Positions 8,439 to 17,641 are shown, counted from the stretch's first letter. The stretch: 64,000 nucleotides of DNA from Neorhizobium sp. JUb45 (GCF_004343585.1 NZ_SLYW01000005.1:248001-312000), one strand, 5' to 3'. Numbers and translations: made by a program. Notes: generated from the sequence alone by a model not told the origin.

Positions 8439-9002
8439 ATGGCCAAGCTTGAAAACCCAATCCTGATGGCCACGATCGGCGCAGCCCAAGGCCTGCGCGG
8501 CGAAGTGCGCGTACGCACATTCACCGAAGATCCGATGGCACTTGGTGATTACGGCAACCTGCACAGTGCCGATGGCCGCGTCTTCGAGATCCTCGACCTG
8601 CGCGAAGCCAAGACTGTCGTCATCGTGCGGTTTCGCGGCATCAACGACCGCAATGCTGCCGAGGCGCTCAACGGGCTGGAACTGTTCATCGACCGCGAAA
8701 ATCTGCCGGACGACGAACTGGAAGAAGACGAATTCTATTATGCCGACCTCGAAGGCCTGGAAGCCGTCGATGCCGATGGCAAGAGTTACGGCAAGGTGAC
8801 CTCCGTCCACGATTTCGGCGCCGGCGACCTGCTGGAACTGAAGGGACCGGGCCTGCGGCCTGCCCTCATTCCGTTTTCGGAAGCGGCAGTTCTGGAGATC
8901 GATCTCGAAAACGGGCGTATTCTGATCGATCCGATGGCGGCAGGCCTGATCGAGGACCCCAATGAGGGCAAGGGCCAGGATGGCTTTCCCGGCGGCAACT
9001 GA
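8439..9002 (+). CDS. rimM: 16S rRNA processing / 30S maturation factor RimM
   Basis: RimM binds S19 and helps fold the 3' domain of 16S rRNA. The 187-residue protein has the N-terminal RimM domain ([20 protein letters not shown]) and the C-terminal PRC-barrel ([35 protein letters not shown]). It ends three bases before the trmD start, and the rpsP-rimM-trmD-rplS order is widely conserved, so co-transcription is very likely. Confidence 0.95.
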   Translation: MAKLENPILMATIGAAQGLRGEVRVRTFTEDPMALGDYGNLHSADGRVFEILDLREAKTVVIVRFRGINDRNAAEALNGLELFIDRENLPDDELEEDEFYYADLEGLEAVDADGKSYGKVTSVHDFGAGDLLELKGPGLRPALIPFSEAAVLEIDLENGRILIDPMAAGLIEDPNEGKGQDGFPGGN

Positions 9003-9005
9003 CCC

Positions 9006-9680
9006 ATGACCTTTCGCGCGACCGTTCTGACGCTTTACCCCGAAATGTTTCCGGGCCATCTCGGCACCTCGCTTGCCGGTAAGGCCGCCGCGCGTGGTGA
9101 ATGGTCGGTTGAAGCCGTGCAGATTCGCGATTTTGCGGAAGACAAGCACCGCACCGTCGATGACACGCCGGCTGGCGGCGGCGCCGGCATGGTGCTGAAG
9201 CCCGACATTCTGGCAAAAGCGATCGATTCCGTCGCGGCAGACAACCGCCCTCGCCTGCTGATGAGCCCGCGTGGCAAACCGCTGACGCAGGAGCGCGTGC
9301 GCGAACTGGCGGCCGGCGATGGCGTCGTCATCGTCTGTGGTCGTTTCGAGGGCGTGGATCAGCGGGTGATCGATGGCCGCGCACTCGAAGAGGTTTCGGT
9401 CGGGGACTACATTCTCTCCGGCGGCGAACCTGCGGCGCTGATATTGCTCGATGCCGTGGTGCGCATTCTGCCCGGTGTGATGGGCAATGTTCTGTCCGGC
9501 ACGCATGAAAGCTTCGAGACCGGCATGCTGGAACACCCGCACTACACCCGGCCGCAGGTTTTCGAAGGCCAGGAAATTCCCGCCGTACTGACGTCGGGAA
9601 ACCATGCGGCTATTGAAAAATGGCGGCAACAACAGGCCTTGAAGCTGACGAAAGAGCGGCGACCGGACCTTTTGGACTGA
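9006..9680 (+). CDS. trmD: tRNA (guanine-N1-)-methyltransferase TrmD
   Basis: TrmD makes m1G37 in tRNAs with a G at position 36, preventing +1 frameshifting. The SPOUT trefoil-knot motifs are present: [39 protein letters not shown] and [11 protein letters not shown]. At 224 residues it is a normal size. It lies three bases after rimM and 258 bases before rplS. Confidence 0.96.
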   Translation: MTFRATVLTLYPEMFPGHLGTSLAGKAAARGEWSVEAVQIRDFAEDKHRTVDDTPAGGGAGMVLKPDILAKAIDSVAADNRPRLLMSPRGKPLTQERVRELAAGDGVVIVCGRFEGVDQRVIDGRALEEVSVGDYILSGGEPAALILLDAVVRILPGVMGNVLSGTHESFETGMLEHPHYTRPQVFEGQEIPAVLTSGNHAAIEKWRQQQALKLTKERRPDLLD

Positions 9681-9938
9681 TATCGAGCGTCAACCGGTGT
9701 CTTGCATGCCGCAAACGCCGCATTTCCGGCACAAAAACGCGACCGGTGGGATGACAAGCGGTCCCCTTTGGTGTATTGGCCCGCTCGGACATGGGCAAAT
9801 GCCCGTAACCGATAAGCAAAGAATGGCGAACCCGCTCTGCCGAAAAGGCTGATCCCGAGGCGACGACCCTTAAAAGTCTGGACCAGAGGATGATCATCGA
9901 GCGCTCTGGCTGTTTCAGAAAAACTAGAGGTTATATCG

Positions 9939-10481
9939 ATGAACATCATCCAGCAGCTTGAGGCCGAACAGGCCGCCAAGATCGAAGCCAAGCGCAAGCT
10001 CCCTGCTTTTGAAGCCGGCGACACCCTTCGCGTCAACGTTCGCGTGACGGAAGGTACCCGTACCCGTGTTCAGGCTTACGAAGGCGTTTGCATCGCTCGT
10101 TCGGGCGGCGGCATCAACGAGAGCTTCACGGTTCGTAAGATCTCCTACGGTGAAGGCGTCGAGCGCGTATTCCCGGTTTACTCGCCGCTGGTCGAAGGCG
10201 TCGAAATCGTTCGCCGCGGTAAGGTCCGTCGCGCCAAGCTGTACTACCTGCGCGATCGTCGCGGCAAGTCGGCTCGTATCGTTGAAAACACCGGTACGCG
10301 CGCCCGCAAGCTGAACGACGCCGAGCGCGCTGCGGCGGCCGAGGAAAAGGCACGTCTGGAAGCCGAAAAGGTAGCAGCAGCACAGGCACTGGCCGCCGAA
10401 AAGGCAGCTCAGGAAGCCGCTGAAGCCAAGGCCGCTGAAGAAGCAGCCGCAGCAAAGGCAGCAGAAGCTTCTGCAGAATAA
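9939..10481 (+). CDS. rplS: 50S ribosomal protein L19 with Ala/Glu tail
   Basis: L19 lies at the 30S-50S interface. Residues 1-115 match the family ([74 protein letters not shown]). The remaining 65 residues form an Ala/Glu/Lys-rich, probably helical tail ([20 protein letters not shown]), giving 180 residues compared with about 115 in E. coli. AGAGG precedes the ATG. The 258-base gap from trmD may hold its own promoter or leader; I see no named RNA element there. Confidence 0.96.
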   Translation: MNIIQQLEAEQAAKIEAKRKLPAFEAGDTLRVNVRVTEGTRTRVQAYEGVCIARSGGGINESFTVRKISYGEGVERVFPVYSPLVEGVEIVRRGKVRRAKLYYLRDRRGKSARIVENTGTRARKLNDAERAAAAEEKARLEAEKVAAAQALAAEKAAQEAAEAKAAEEAAAAKAAEASAE

Positions 10482-10504
10482 GATTTGCCGACAAGGCAAT
10501 GTTG

Positions 10505-10534
10505 AAAAGGCGGCCTTCGGGTCGCCTTTTTTGT
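10505..10534 (+). terminator. Intrinsic terminator after rplS
   Basis: An AAGGCG-type stem with a TTCG tetraloop and a TTTTTTG tail lies about 25 bases after the rplS stop and closes the rpsP-rplS unit. Confidence 0.85.
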
Positions 10535-10640
10535 TGCGGCACAGCTTTTTCAGGCAATACGACAGGCTGACGGCATTGCGACGGAACCGATGGCGCCCTT
10601 GAGCATTCTGACACCGGATTGCAAAAGCCGGAGCCAACCC

Positions 10641-11348
10641 GTGAAACCGATCGTCATCGTACCCATGAAACTCGCAGCATGCCTGACGATCGGCGTCGCC
10701 GGTATCATCGGTGCGGCCTACGCGGCATCCTTAGTCGTGACCGATTACAAACCGCACCATTTTGCGCATATGGACGCGCCGCTCTGGACCGACAGGCCCG
10801 TCGCCATCGATCGCAATGCGCAAGCGCTTGAACGTCTACCGGCGATGGTCGCCAGTGCCGATGTGCCGGCTCAGGAAACGCCGCTGGGTGCGGAGATCGC
10901 CAGCGCTGCCAACGCAGTATCGCCGCAGCGTCTGCCCGCCACCAGCCAGTTGGCGCAAGTATCGCTGCCGGGTGACGAGACCGATGCCGGCATCGAATTG
11001 AGCGCGGCCCATACCGACTGGTGTTTTGCCCGCTACCGCTCCTATCGGATCGAGGATAACAGCTACCAGCCGTTCGATGCCCTGGAACGCCAGCAATGCC
11101 AGTCACCGCATGAGACAGGCACGCCCGTAGCCGCCGCTTACGACATGGGTGACGCGACGCTCCCGGCGGATGTCATGCCAGAGGAGCAGGTCGCTGCGGA
11201 AGAACCACAGATGATCGCCGATTCCGGCAGCATCGACACATCCTGGTGTTTTGCGCAATACCGATCCTACCGTGCCGAGGACAACAGCTATCAGCCGTTC
11301 GACGGCGGGCCGCGTCGCCAATGCGTACCGCGCGAAAGCAGCTACTGA
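10641..11348 (+). CDS. Exported or membrane-anchored protein with two BA14K-like repeats
   Basis: A 235-residue protein with one hydrophobic segment near the N terminus (LAACLTIGVAGIIGAAYAAS) acting as signal or anchor, then a low-complexity linker. Two related modules follow: DWCFARYRSYRIEDNSYQPF near residue 125 and SWCFAQYRSYRAEDNSYQPF near residue 205, each ended by a second Cys (QQCQSP, RQCVPR). The pattern of Cys, Arg-Tyr-Arg-Ser-Tyr, Asp, Tyr, and a closing Cys is that of the BA14K domain found in Rhizobiales surface antigens. I favour the GTG at 10641, preceded by GGAG at seven bases; the ATG at 10665 has no ribosome-binding site. Confidence 0.72.
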   Translation: MKPIVIVPMKLAACLTIGVAGIIGAAYAASLVVTDYKPHHFAHMDAPLWTDRPVAIDRNAQALERLPAMVASADVPAQETPLGAEIASAANAVSPQRLPATSQLAQVSLPGDETDAGIELSAAHTDWCFARYRSYRIEDNSYQPFDALERQQCQSPHETGTPVAAAYDMGDATLPADVMPEEQVAAEEPQMIADSGSIDTSWCFAQYRSYRAEDNSYQPFDGGPRRQCVPRESSY

Positions 11349-11637
11349 CACCACCCGGCAACAGAACAGGCATCTGTCATCATCCTTTCACGCACCGGAT
11401 TGCCGACATTTTACGGAACTGCTATATACGCCGTCATGGGATCGAAATTCGGATGTCTCGCGAAGGAAGTTTTTGTGCTGCAGGACCATAAGCGTCTGCC
11501 GGCACGTTTCTTTGCGCGCGTATCCGGGGCGCTTTGCAGCCGACTTAGCTGACCGGGCCGACATGCCCGGCACGGCGGTATTTTGACCGCCCGCATTCCC
11601 TTCTTCAAAACATGACCATTTGCAATGGATGTCAGCC

Positions 11638-13044
11638 ATGAGCGCACCGCGTACCCTCTATGACAAGATCTGGGACGACCACGTTGTTTCGGAAGAAAAC
11701 GGAACCTGTCTTCTCTATATCGACCGTCACCTCGTTCACGAAGTGACGTCGCCGCAGGCTTTTGAAGGCCTGCGTCTGGCCGGCCGCAAGGTGCGCGCCC
11801 CGGAACGCACACTCGCCGTCGTCGATCACAACGTGCCGACCACCAGCGACCGCCATCTCGGCATCAAGAACGAGGAAAGCCGCATCCAGGTGGAGGCGCT
11901 CGCGCAGAATGCCGCCGATTTCGGCGTCGAATATTATTCCGAAAAGGATGTCCGTCAGGGCATCGTGCACATTGTCGGCCCCGAACAGGGCTTTACCCTG
12001 CCGGGCATGACCATCGTCTGTGGTGACAGCCACACGTCCACGCACGGCGCTTTTGGTGCGCTGGCGCACGGCATCGGCACGTCCGAGGTAGAGCACGTGC
12101 TCGCCACCCAGACGCTGGTGCAGAAAAAGGCCAAGAACATGCTGGTGCGTGTCGATGGCAAGCTGCCGGAAGGCGTCACCGCCAAGGACGTGATCCTCGC
12201 CATCATCGGCGAGATCGGCACGGCAGGCGGCACCGGCCACGTGGTCGAGTTTGCCGGCGAGGCGATCCGTTCGCTGTCGATGGAAGGCCGCATGACGGTC
12301 TGCAACATGACGATCGAAGGCGGCGCCCGCGCCGGCCTGATCGCGCCGGACGAAACGACGTTCGAATACATCAAGGGCAAGCCACGCGCTCCCAAGGGTG
12401 CGGCGCTCGACATGGCGATCGACTACTGGAAGACGCTGCACAGCGACGAAGGCGCCCATTACGACAAGGTGATCGTGCTCGACGGCGCCAATCTGCCGCC
12501 GATCGTCTCCTGGGGTTCTTCGCCGGAAGATGTCATCTCGGTTCAGGGCACTGTTCCGAACCCGGACGATATCGCGGAAGAGAACAAGCGCACCTCGAAA
12601 TGGCGGGCGCTGGAATATATGGGCCTGAAGCCCGGCCAGAAGATGACCGACATCACCGTCGACCGCGTCTTCATCGGTTCCTGCACCAACGGCCGTATCG
12701 AGGATCTGCGTGCGGCGGCAATCGTCGTCGAGGGCAAGAAGGTAGCACCCACGGTCAATGCCATGATCGTGCCGGGCTCCGGTCTCGTCAAGGAACAGGC
12801 GGAAGCCGAGGGCCTCGACGTGATCTTCAAGGAAGCCGGTTTCGAATGGCGTGAGCCGGGCTGCTCCATGTGCCTTGCCATGAACGACGACCGCCTCAAC
12901 CCGTATGAACGTTGCGCTTCAACTTCGAACCGCAATTTCGAGGGTCGTCAGGGCTACAAGGGCCGCACGCATCTCGTCTCGCCCGCCATGGCGGCGGCGG
13001 CGGCAGTTGCCGGGCATTTTGTCGATATCCGCGAGTGGAAATGA
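11638..13044 (+). CDS. leuC: 3-isopropylmalate dehydratase large subunit LeuC
   Basis: LeuC with LeuD isomerises 2- to 3-isopropylmalate in leucine synthesis using a 4Fe-4S cluster. The aconitase-family signatures are present: [19 protein letters not shown], the cluster Cys in IGSCTNGR, and the pair in [10 protein letters not shown], with the C-terminal substrate-binding RNFEGRQG. The ATG at 11638 gives [15 protein letters not shown] and 469 residues; two earlier ATGs are in frame but not family-like. leuD is not in the window, as is normal for Rhizobiaceae. The 290-base region upstream contains two GC-rich hairpin-forming stretches and a CTATATA box at about 11421, which may be its promoter and leader. 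Confidence 0.95.
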   Translation: MSAPRTLYDKIWDDHVVSEENGTCLLYIDRHLVHEVTSPQAFEGLRLAGRKVRAPERTLAVVDHNVPTTSDRHLGIKNEESRIQVEALAQNAADFGVEYYSEKDVRQGIVHIVGPEQGFTLPGMTIVCGDSHTSTHGAFGALAHGIGTSEVEHVLATQTLVQKKAKNMLVRVDGKLPEGVTAKDVILAIIGEIGTAGGTGHVVEFAGEAIRSLSMEGRMTVCNMTIEGGARAGLIAPDETTFEYIKGKPRAPKGAALDMAIDYWKTLHSDEGAHYDKVIVLDGANLPPIVSWGSSPEDVISVQGTVPNPDDIAEENKRTSKWRALEYMGLKPGQKMTDITVDRVFIGSCTNGRIEDLRAAAIVVEGKKVAPTVNAMIVPGSGLVKEQAEAEGLDVIFKEAGFEWREPGCSMCLAMNDDRLNPYERCASTSNRNFEGRQGYKGRTHLVSPAMAAAAAVAGHFVDIREWK

Positions 13045-13052
13045 TTTTGATG

Positions 13053-13077
13053 GGGCCGGATCAATCCGGCCCTTTCT
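13053..13077 (+). terminator. Intrinsic terminator after leuC
   Basis: A perfect 8-bp stem GGGCCGGA/TCCGGCCC with a TCAA loop is followed by TTTCTTCC, starting nine bases after the leuC stop. Confidence 0.8.
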
Positions 13078-13164
13078 TCCTGATGCTGTTCATTGACAGA
13101 CAAGCCGCGACTTTTATGCTGGCGTCCTGATACTCTTCAGCTCCGTCACAAGGCGCCCTCCCCC

Positions 13165-13995
13165 GTGAACCTGACAATGATCGGCCTGGCGCTGTTTGCG
13201 GCCATTCTCCACGCCAGCTGGAACGCCTTTCTGCGTTCGGGTGCCGACCGCATGTGGTCGGTGACGGTGATGAGCATATCCGGCACGGTCATTGCCGTGC
13301 CGCTGATCCTGATCTATCCGCTTCCCTCCCCAACGGCGCTGGCCTTCATCTTCGTCTCCTCGGCCCTGCAGACGGCCTACAGCTTCTTTCTGGTGGTCGC
13401 CTACCGTTATGGCGATCTCGGTCAGGTCTATCCGATCATTCGCGGCACCGTGCCATTGCTGGTAACGCTGATCGGCATCCTGTTCCTCGGCGTTCACCTC
13501 GAGACACCGCAGATCACGGGCGTGGCGCTGATCACCCTTGGCATCATGAGCCTCGTGCTGGGTCGCTCGGGCGTGTCCGCCACATCACTGGGGCTGGCGC
13601 TTTTGACCGGTGCGCTGATTTCCACCTATGCACTCATCGATTCCACCGGCATTCGCCATGTCGATGAGACAATGACCTATTCCGCCTGGGTCCTGCTGGT
13701 CTACGGGCTGATGATGGTGGCGGTCTATACCGTCATGCGCGGCCGGCTGAGGATCGACTTCACATCGCGTGAGGCGCAAAAGGCGCTGGGTGGCGGTGTG
13801 TTTGCGCTGATCGCCTATGCCGCCGTGATCGCCGCCTATTCACTCGGCCCGGCAGGACCGGTGACGGCGATCCGCGAAACGAGCGTGGTGTTTGCCGTTC
13901 TGATCGGCCGGATCTTTTTAGGCGAGGCGCTCACGCCGAAACGCATCTTTGCCTGCGTGGTCGTAGCGGCCGGTGCAATCCTGATCGGCCGCTGA
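13165..13995 (+). CDS. EamA/DMT-family transporter
   Basis: The protein of about 276 residues consists almost wholly of ten hydrophobic segments in two similar halves, the drug/metabolite transporter (EamA) layout. Typical pieces are ALFAAILHASWNAFLRSG at the start, VAYRYGDLGQVYPIIRGT in the first half and RETSVVFAVLIGRIFLGE in the second. Substrate is unknown. I take the GTG at 13165 as start because the frame upstream (open to 13093) overlaps the leuC terminator region and is not hydrophobic; the ATG at 13177 is an alternative. It converges with the L,D-transpeptidase gene with no gap. Confidence 0.85.
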   Translation: MNLTMIGLALFAAILHASWNAFLRSGADRMWSVTVMSISGTVIAVPLILIYPLPSPTALAFIFVSSALQTAYSFFLVVAYRYGDLGQVYPIIRGTVPLLVTLIGILFLGVHLETPQITGVALITLGIMSLVLGRSGVSATSLGLALLTGALISTYALIDSTGIRHVDETMTYSAWVLLVYGLMMVAVYTVMRGRLRIDFTSREAQKALGGGVFALIAYAAVIAAYSLGPAGPVTAIRETSVVFAVLIGRIFLGEALTPKRIFACVVVAAGAILIGR

Positions 13996-14550
13996 TCAGA
14001 GCACTTTCACGACCGTGCCCTTGCGGATGAAGCGCAGCACACGCTGCATGTCCCTGAGCTTGACCGCGACGCATCCTGCCGTCGGCTGGTAGCCGGGGCG
14101 GATGAGATGAAAGAAGATGGCCGAGCCGCGATGCCGCTTGCGCGAAGAGATGTTCCAGTCGAGCACGAGGCACACATCGTAAAGCCCGTCCTCCCGCGTC
14201 ATCTCCTCATGGCTGGGCTTGAACGGCGCCTTCACCAGACGATTATAGCTCGGGTGCTCCGGCTGATCGCACCACAGCATATCGGGGCGGATGCGGCGCA
14301 TGGGGAGTGCGGTCGGCAGCGCGCGAACACGATCGCCGCGGACAAAACCGTGAAGGACGGGCATGGCAGCGATCGGCGTGGCACCATCCCCCTCGCGCTT
14401 GAAACCGGTGCGCCCGGATCGACCGATCGCCGCCGGAACGGTGACCGGGCCAAGCTGAACGAGCGCCCGCGACCGTTTTCCGGGCGCCGGACGGACCACA
14501 ATGACAGGTCCACGCCTTGTCTTTTCGGCTTTTGCTCGCATTTTCCTCAC
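13996..14550 (-). CDS. L,D-transpeptidase (YkuD-fold) family protein, no signal peptide seen
   Basis: A 184-residue basic protein with the end motif of L,D-transpeptidases: HLIRPGYQPTAGCVAV, where His and Cys would form the catalytic pair, with Thr-Ala in place of the common Ser-His before Gly-Cys. Earlier parts (VTVPAAIGRSGRTGFKREGDGATPIAAMP) resemble the substrate-side loop of the catalytic domain. The N terminus is Lys/Arg-rich without a hydrophobic export segment, so how it reaches the periplasm is unclear. The frame starts at GTG 14550; an ATG at 14541 is an alternative. The gene's stop abuts the stop of the transporter on the other strand. Confidence 0.78.
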   Translation of the reverse strand: MRKMRAKAEKTRRGPVIVVRPAPGKRSRALVQLGPVTVPAAIGRSGRTGFKREGDGATPIAAMPVLHGFVRGDRVRALPTALPMRRIRPDMLWCDQPEHPSYNRLVKAPFKPSHEEMTREDGLYDVCLVLDWNISSRKRHRGSAIFFHLIRPGYQPTAGCVAVKLRDMQRVLRFIRKGTVVKVL

Positions 14551-14681
14551 AAGTTTTTGCTTTGCTCATGATTTTATTTGAATTCATAGCAAGCTAGCAC
14601 TTACATCAAGTGCCCGAAACAGTCGGCCGCGTGCGCTTTCACAACCGTGACGGCACGCGACAACAAAGAGGCAAGTTCTAC

Positions 14682-15365
14682 ATGGCAGCACGCACCATCC
14701 TTCTGGTCGATGACGACAACGATCTTCGCGAGACGCTGGTCGAGCAGCTTTCCTTCTATGAAGAATTCAACATTCTGCAGGAAAGCAACGCCACCAAGGC
14801 GATGCAGGCGGCCAAGGCTTCCCAGATCGACCTGCTGATCATGGATGTCGGCCTGCCGGACATGGATGGCCGCGAGGCCGTGAAGCTCCTGCGCAAGAGC
14901 GGTTTCAAGGCGCCGATCATCATGCTTACCGGTCATGACACCGACAGCGACACCATTCTCGGCCTCGAAGCCGGCGCCAACGACTATGTGACCAAGCCAT
15001 TCCGCTTTGCGGTTCTTCTGGCGCGTATCCGCGGCCAGTTGCGCCAGTTCGAACAGAGCGAGGACGCGACATTCACCGTCGGGCCTTACGTGTTCAAGCC
15101 GAGCCAGAAGCTGCTGACCACCGACGACGGCAAAAAAATCCGCCTGACTGAAAAAGAAGCGGCGATCATCCGTTATCTCTACCGCGCCGGGCAGAAGGTG
15201 GTTACCAGAGACGTGTTGCTGGAAGAGGTCTGGGGTTATAATTCCGGCGTCACCACGCACACGCTGGAAACCCATGTCTACCGCCTGCGCCAAAAGATCG
15301 AGCGCGACCCGTCCAACGCGGAAATCCTCGTGACGGAAAACGGCGGTTACAAGATCGTACCGTAA
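14682..15365 (+). CDS. OmpR/PhoB-family response regulator
   Basis: A 227-residue two-domain regulator. The receiver has the acidic pair LLVDDDND, the phospho-acceptor Asp of IMDVGLPDMDG near residue 53 and the switch Lys in YVTKPFR. The C-terminal winged helix is of the OmpR type (LTEKEAAIIRYLYRAGQKVVTRDVLLEEVW, THTLETHVYRLRQKIE). No histidine kinase is adjacent. The ATG at 14682 follows AGAGGC. A cyclic-nucleotide-binding protein gene starts 14 bases downstream, so the two probably form an operon. Confidence 0.92.
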   Translation: MAARTILLVDDDNDLRETLVEQLSFYEEFNILQESNATKAMQAAKASQIDLLIMDVGLPDMDGREAVKLLRKSGFKAPIIMLTGHDTDSDTILGLEAGANDYVTKPFRFAVLLARIRGQLRQFEQSEDATFTVGPYVFKPSQKLLTTDDGKKIRLTEKEAAIIRYLYRAGQKVVTRDVLLEEVWGYNSGVTTHTLETHVYRLRQKIERDPSNAEILVTENGGYKIVP

Positions 15366-15379
15366 GGACTGGAACAACA

Positions 15380-15835
15380 ATGGCACTTGCCGACGATATC
15401 CGCCTGCTCTCGCAGGTGCCGTTGTTTTCCGACATGGATGGCGACCAGCTGCGGCTGATCGCCTTCGGCGCCGAACGCCGCACCATCGGCGAAGGCCAGG
15501 CCCTGTTTCGCGAACACTCCCCCGCCGAATGCGCCTTCGTGATCGCCAGCGGCCGTTTTCAACTGTCGACGCTTGGCCGTGATGGGCACCAGCAGGTGGA
15601 AAAGGAAGTGGGCGCCGGAGCGCTACTCTCCGAACTGGCGCTGGTGACGATGGTGGAGCGCAAATACACGGCTGTGGCGCTGCAGGACAGCGACGTGCTG
15701 AAAGTGACGCGCACCCTGTTTCACCGCCTGCTAGAGGAATATCCGCGCGCGGCGCAGATCTTGCAGGCCCGCATCCGCGACAATCTGGTGCGCATGGCGC
15801 AGGCGGCAGCGGCGATGGAAAGCCGGTTCCAGTAA
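15380..15835 (+). CDS. Cyclic nucleotide-binding domain protein without DNA-binding domain
   Basis: The 151-residue protein is essentially one CRP-type cNMP-binding beta-roll: PLFSDMDGDQLRLIAFGAER, EGQALFREHSPAECAFVIASG and GAGALLSELALV fit that fold, where the last corresponds to the phosphate-binding cassette (canonically with Gly-Glu-Arg; here SELALVTMVERKYTAVAL). It stops before any helix-turn-helix, so it is not a complete CRP/FNR regulator. Pairing with the response regulator suggests a sensory or scaffolding partner; the ligand is unknown. Confidence 0.8.
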   Translation: MALADDIRLLSQVPLFSDMDGDQLRLIAFGAERRTIGEGQALFREHSPAECAFVIASGRFQLSTLGRDGHQQVEKEVGAGALLSELALVTMVERKYTAVALQDSDVLKVTRTLFHRLLEEYPRAAQILQARIRDNLVRMAQAAAAMESRFQ

Positions 15836-15866
15836 GGACGGTTGGCTCAGCGGGTTTGGGGGGTGG

Positions 15867-15889
15867 ATCCTCGGGTCAAGCCCGAGGAT
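15867..15889 (+). repeat. Palindromic repeat element, copy 1
   Basis: A near-perfect palindrome with arms ATCCTCGGG and CCCGAGGAT around TCAAG. An inverted copy lies at 16027-16049 in the same intergenic region. Its type matches the short palindromes scattered in Rhizobiales intergenic DNA. Confidence 0.7.
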
Positions 15890-16026
15890 GGCCAAACTGA
15901 AGGAGCGAGGATGCCACAAGCACCCATTTCCTCACACGGAAACGATCTCAGAATTTTCAACCGCTCGGGACTTATCGGCTCGCCGCAGCATTGATTGAGG
16001 CCCCCTCACGCCTCCCTACCGTCGTC

Positions 16027-16049
16027 ATCCTCGGGCTTGACCCGAGGAT
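16027..16049 (-). repeat. Palindromic repeat element, copy 2
   Basis: Exact reverse complement of the 23-base copy at 15867-15889, with three further matching flanking bases, 137 bases away. The two convergent genes (cNMP-binding protein and xthA) end on either side, so the elements may act as transcription barriers. Confidence 0.7.
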
Positions 16050-16084
16050 CCAAACCCAAGCAGCCTGGCCTTACTTTCCCCCAC

Positions 16085-16885
16085 TCAGAACTTGAACGTC
16101 GCGGTCACCGGCACATGGTCCGACGGCTGGTTCCAGCCGCGGGCTTCCTTCAGCACTTCTATTCTGTCCAGGAACGGCCCGAGCTCCGGCGACGACCAGA
16201 TATGGTCGAGACGACGGCCCTTGTTGGCGGCTTCCCAGTCCTTGGCGCGGTAGCTCCACCACGTATAGATCTTTTCCGGTTCCGGCGTGTACTGACGCAT
16301 CAGGTCCAGCCAGCCGCCCTTGGCTATGACCTCCTTCATGCCGTCGGTTTCCACCGGCGTATGACTGACGATCTTCAAAAGCTGCTTGTGCGACCAGACA
16401 TCGTGTTCCAGCGGCGCGATATTGAGGTCGCCGACAAGGATGGATGACACACCCGGCATATCCGCCTTCAGCGCCTTCATCTCTTCGAGAAAATCGAGCT
16501 TGTGGCCGAATTTCGGATTGATGGTGCGATCCGGCTCGTCGCCACCGGCGGGAACGTAGAAATTGTGCAGGCGGATGCGGCGCGAACCGCGCTCGAAGAT
16601 CGCCGAAATGTGGCGGGCATCACCGACATTACAGTAGTTCTGGCGATGATCTTCCGACAGGGGAATGCGCGAGGCGATTGCCACGCCGTGATAACCCTTC
16701 TGTCCGTGGATGATTATGTGCTCGTAACCGAGCGCCTTCAGGGGCGCGAGCGGGAATTCCGGCTCCTGGCACTTGATCTCCTGCAGGCAGAGGATATCCG
16801 GCTGGTGACGGACGATGAACTGCTCGACGATCGGCATGCGCAGCCGCACGGAATTGATGTTCCAGGTGGTGACGGAAAATGACAT
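16085..16885 (-). CDS. xthA: Exodeoxyribonuclease III
   Basis: A 266-residue enzyme of the exonuclease III/AP-endonuclease family used in base-excision repair. Conserved motifs are visible in order: WNINSVRLR, LQEIKCQE with the metal-binding Glu near residue 37, the catalytic Tyr region LHNFYVPAGG, LVGDLNIAP with the catalytic Asp/Asn, LDLMR, YTWWSYR, RLDHIWSSP and the terminal His of PSDHVPV. Size is normal. It lies downstream of lolA on the same strand but a terminator separates them. Confidence 0.96.
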   Translation of the reverse strand: MSFSVTTWNINSVRLRMPIVEQFIVRHQPDILCLQEIKCQEPEFPLAPLKALGYEHIIIHGQKGYHGVAIASRIPLSEDHRQNYCNVGDARHISAIFERGSRRIRLHNFYVPAGGDEPDRTINPKFGHKLDFLEEMKALKADMPGVSSILVGDLNIAPLEHDVWSHKQLLKIVSHTPVETDGMKEVIAKGGWLDLMRQYTPEPEKIYTWWSYRAKDWEAANKGRRLDHIWSSPELGPFLDRIEVLKEARGWNQPSDHVPVTATFKF

Positions 16886-16937
16886 GCGAGCGATCCCCTG
16901 CTGATGGCCAAGGGTCTAGGCAATTTCCAATCTCCTG

Positions 16938-16970
16938 AAAAGCAGAAAGGCCGCCTTTTCGGCGACCTTC
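16938..16970 (-). terminator. Intrinsic terminator after lolA
   Basis: On the minus strand an AAGGTCGCC/GGCGGCCTT stem with one mismatch and a GAAA-type loop is followed by TCTGCTTTT, between lolA and xthA. Confidence 0.75.
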
Positions 16971-16996
16971 CGCAATCTCATCATGCTGTAAACAGC

Positions 16997-17641
16997 TTAT
17001 CGGCGGCGGACCGCGTCGTAATCGATCTGAAAGACCTTGTTGTCGAACTGCGTGCCGTTCTGGACGTTATAGATCATCACCGACGTCTCCTTGTTCTGAA
17101 GGTCGGTAATGGTCCACTGACGCAGGTCATAGGTTTTCGGATCGAACATCATGGTGATCGTCGAATCGCCAAAGATGCTCTTGTTGCCGAGCACGATGGT
17201 GATCAGGTCCGACTCTTCCTTGACATCACGTACTGTCTGGTTCTGCAGGTCGATCTTTTCGGACAGAAGCAGGCTGAGCGGCGTCTTGGAGAGCGGATAG
17301 ATATCCCAGGTCTTCAGCTTCAGATTGCCGATGACGACATTCTTGCCGTCGGCAATGACGCGGATCGGCGACGGATCCTCGAAATTGAAACGCAGTTTTC
17401 CGGGACGTTCGATGAAGAATTTTCCGCCGGTCTGTTCGCCGCGCGGGCCGAACTGCACGAATTCGCCCATCATGGTTTTGACGGAGGAAAAGTGATCGGC
17501 GATCTTCTGCGCGGACGCATTGCCCTGCGCGAAAGCCGGAACGCCTGTGAGACTGCCAAGCGCCATGGCCGTGACGCCGGTGACGAAACCGCGGCGGCTG
17601 AGGGAGGGTGTCAAAATCTGCGGCATGGTCTTAACTGTCAT
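16997..17641 (-). CDS. lolA: Outer-membrane lipoprotein carrier protein LolA family, Tat-like signal
   Basis: LolA ferries lipoproteins across the periplasm from LolCDE to the outer membrane. The 214-residue protein has the family features after the signal: HFSSVKTMMGEFVQF, GGKFFIERPGKLRFNFEDPSP, VIGNLKLKTWDIYPLSKTPL and the C-terminal NGTQFDNKVFQID. The signal region contains SLSRRGFVTGVTAMALG before PAFAQ, a twin-arginine-like motif that is unusual for LolA, which is normally Sec-exported. It lies 73 bases downstream of ftsK on the same strand. Confidence 0.92.
   Translation of the reverse strand: MTVKTMPQILTPSLSRRGFVTGVTAMALGSLTGVPAFAQGNASAQKIADHFSSVKTMMGEFVQFGPRGEQTGGKFFIERPGKLRFNFEDPSPIRVIADGKNVVIGNLKLKTWDIYPLSKTPLSLLLSEKIDLQNQTVRDVKEESDLITIVLGNKSIFGDSTITMMFDPKTYDLRQWTITDLQNKETSVMIYNVQNGTQFDNKVFQIDYDAVRRR

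Noticed and set aside
7866-9632. 588-codon open frame on the minus strand
   Set aside because: It is antisense to rpsP, rimM and trmD, which are clear homologues in conserved order.
9681-9938. Possible ribosomal-protein leader RNA before rplS
   Set aside because: No recognised L19 leader structure could be identified by eye; the 258-base gap was left unannotated.
11348-11637. Possible leucine attenuator before leuC
   Set aside because: Two hairpins can be drawn, but I found no short ORF rich in leucine codons, so an attenuation mechanism is not supported.
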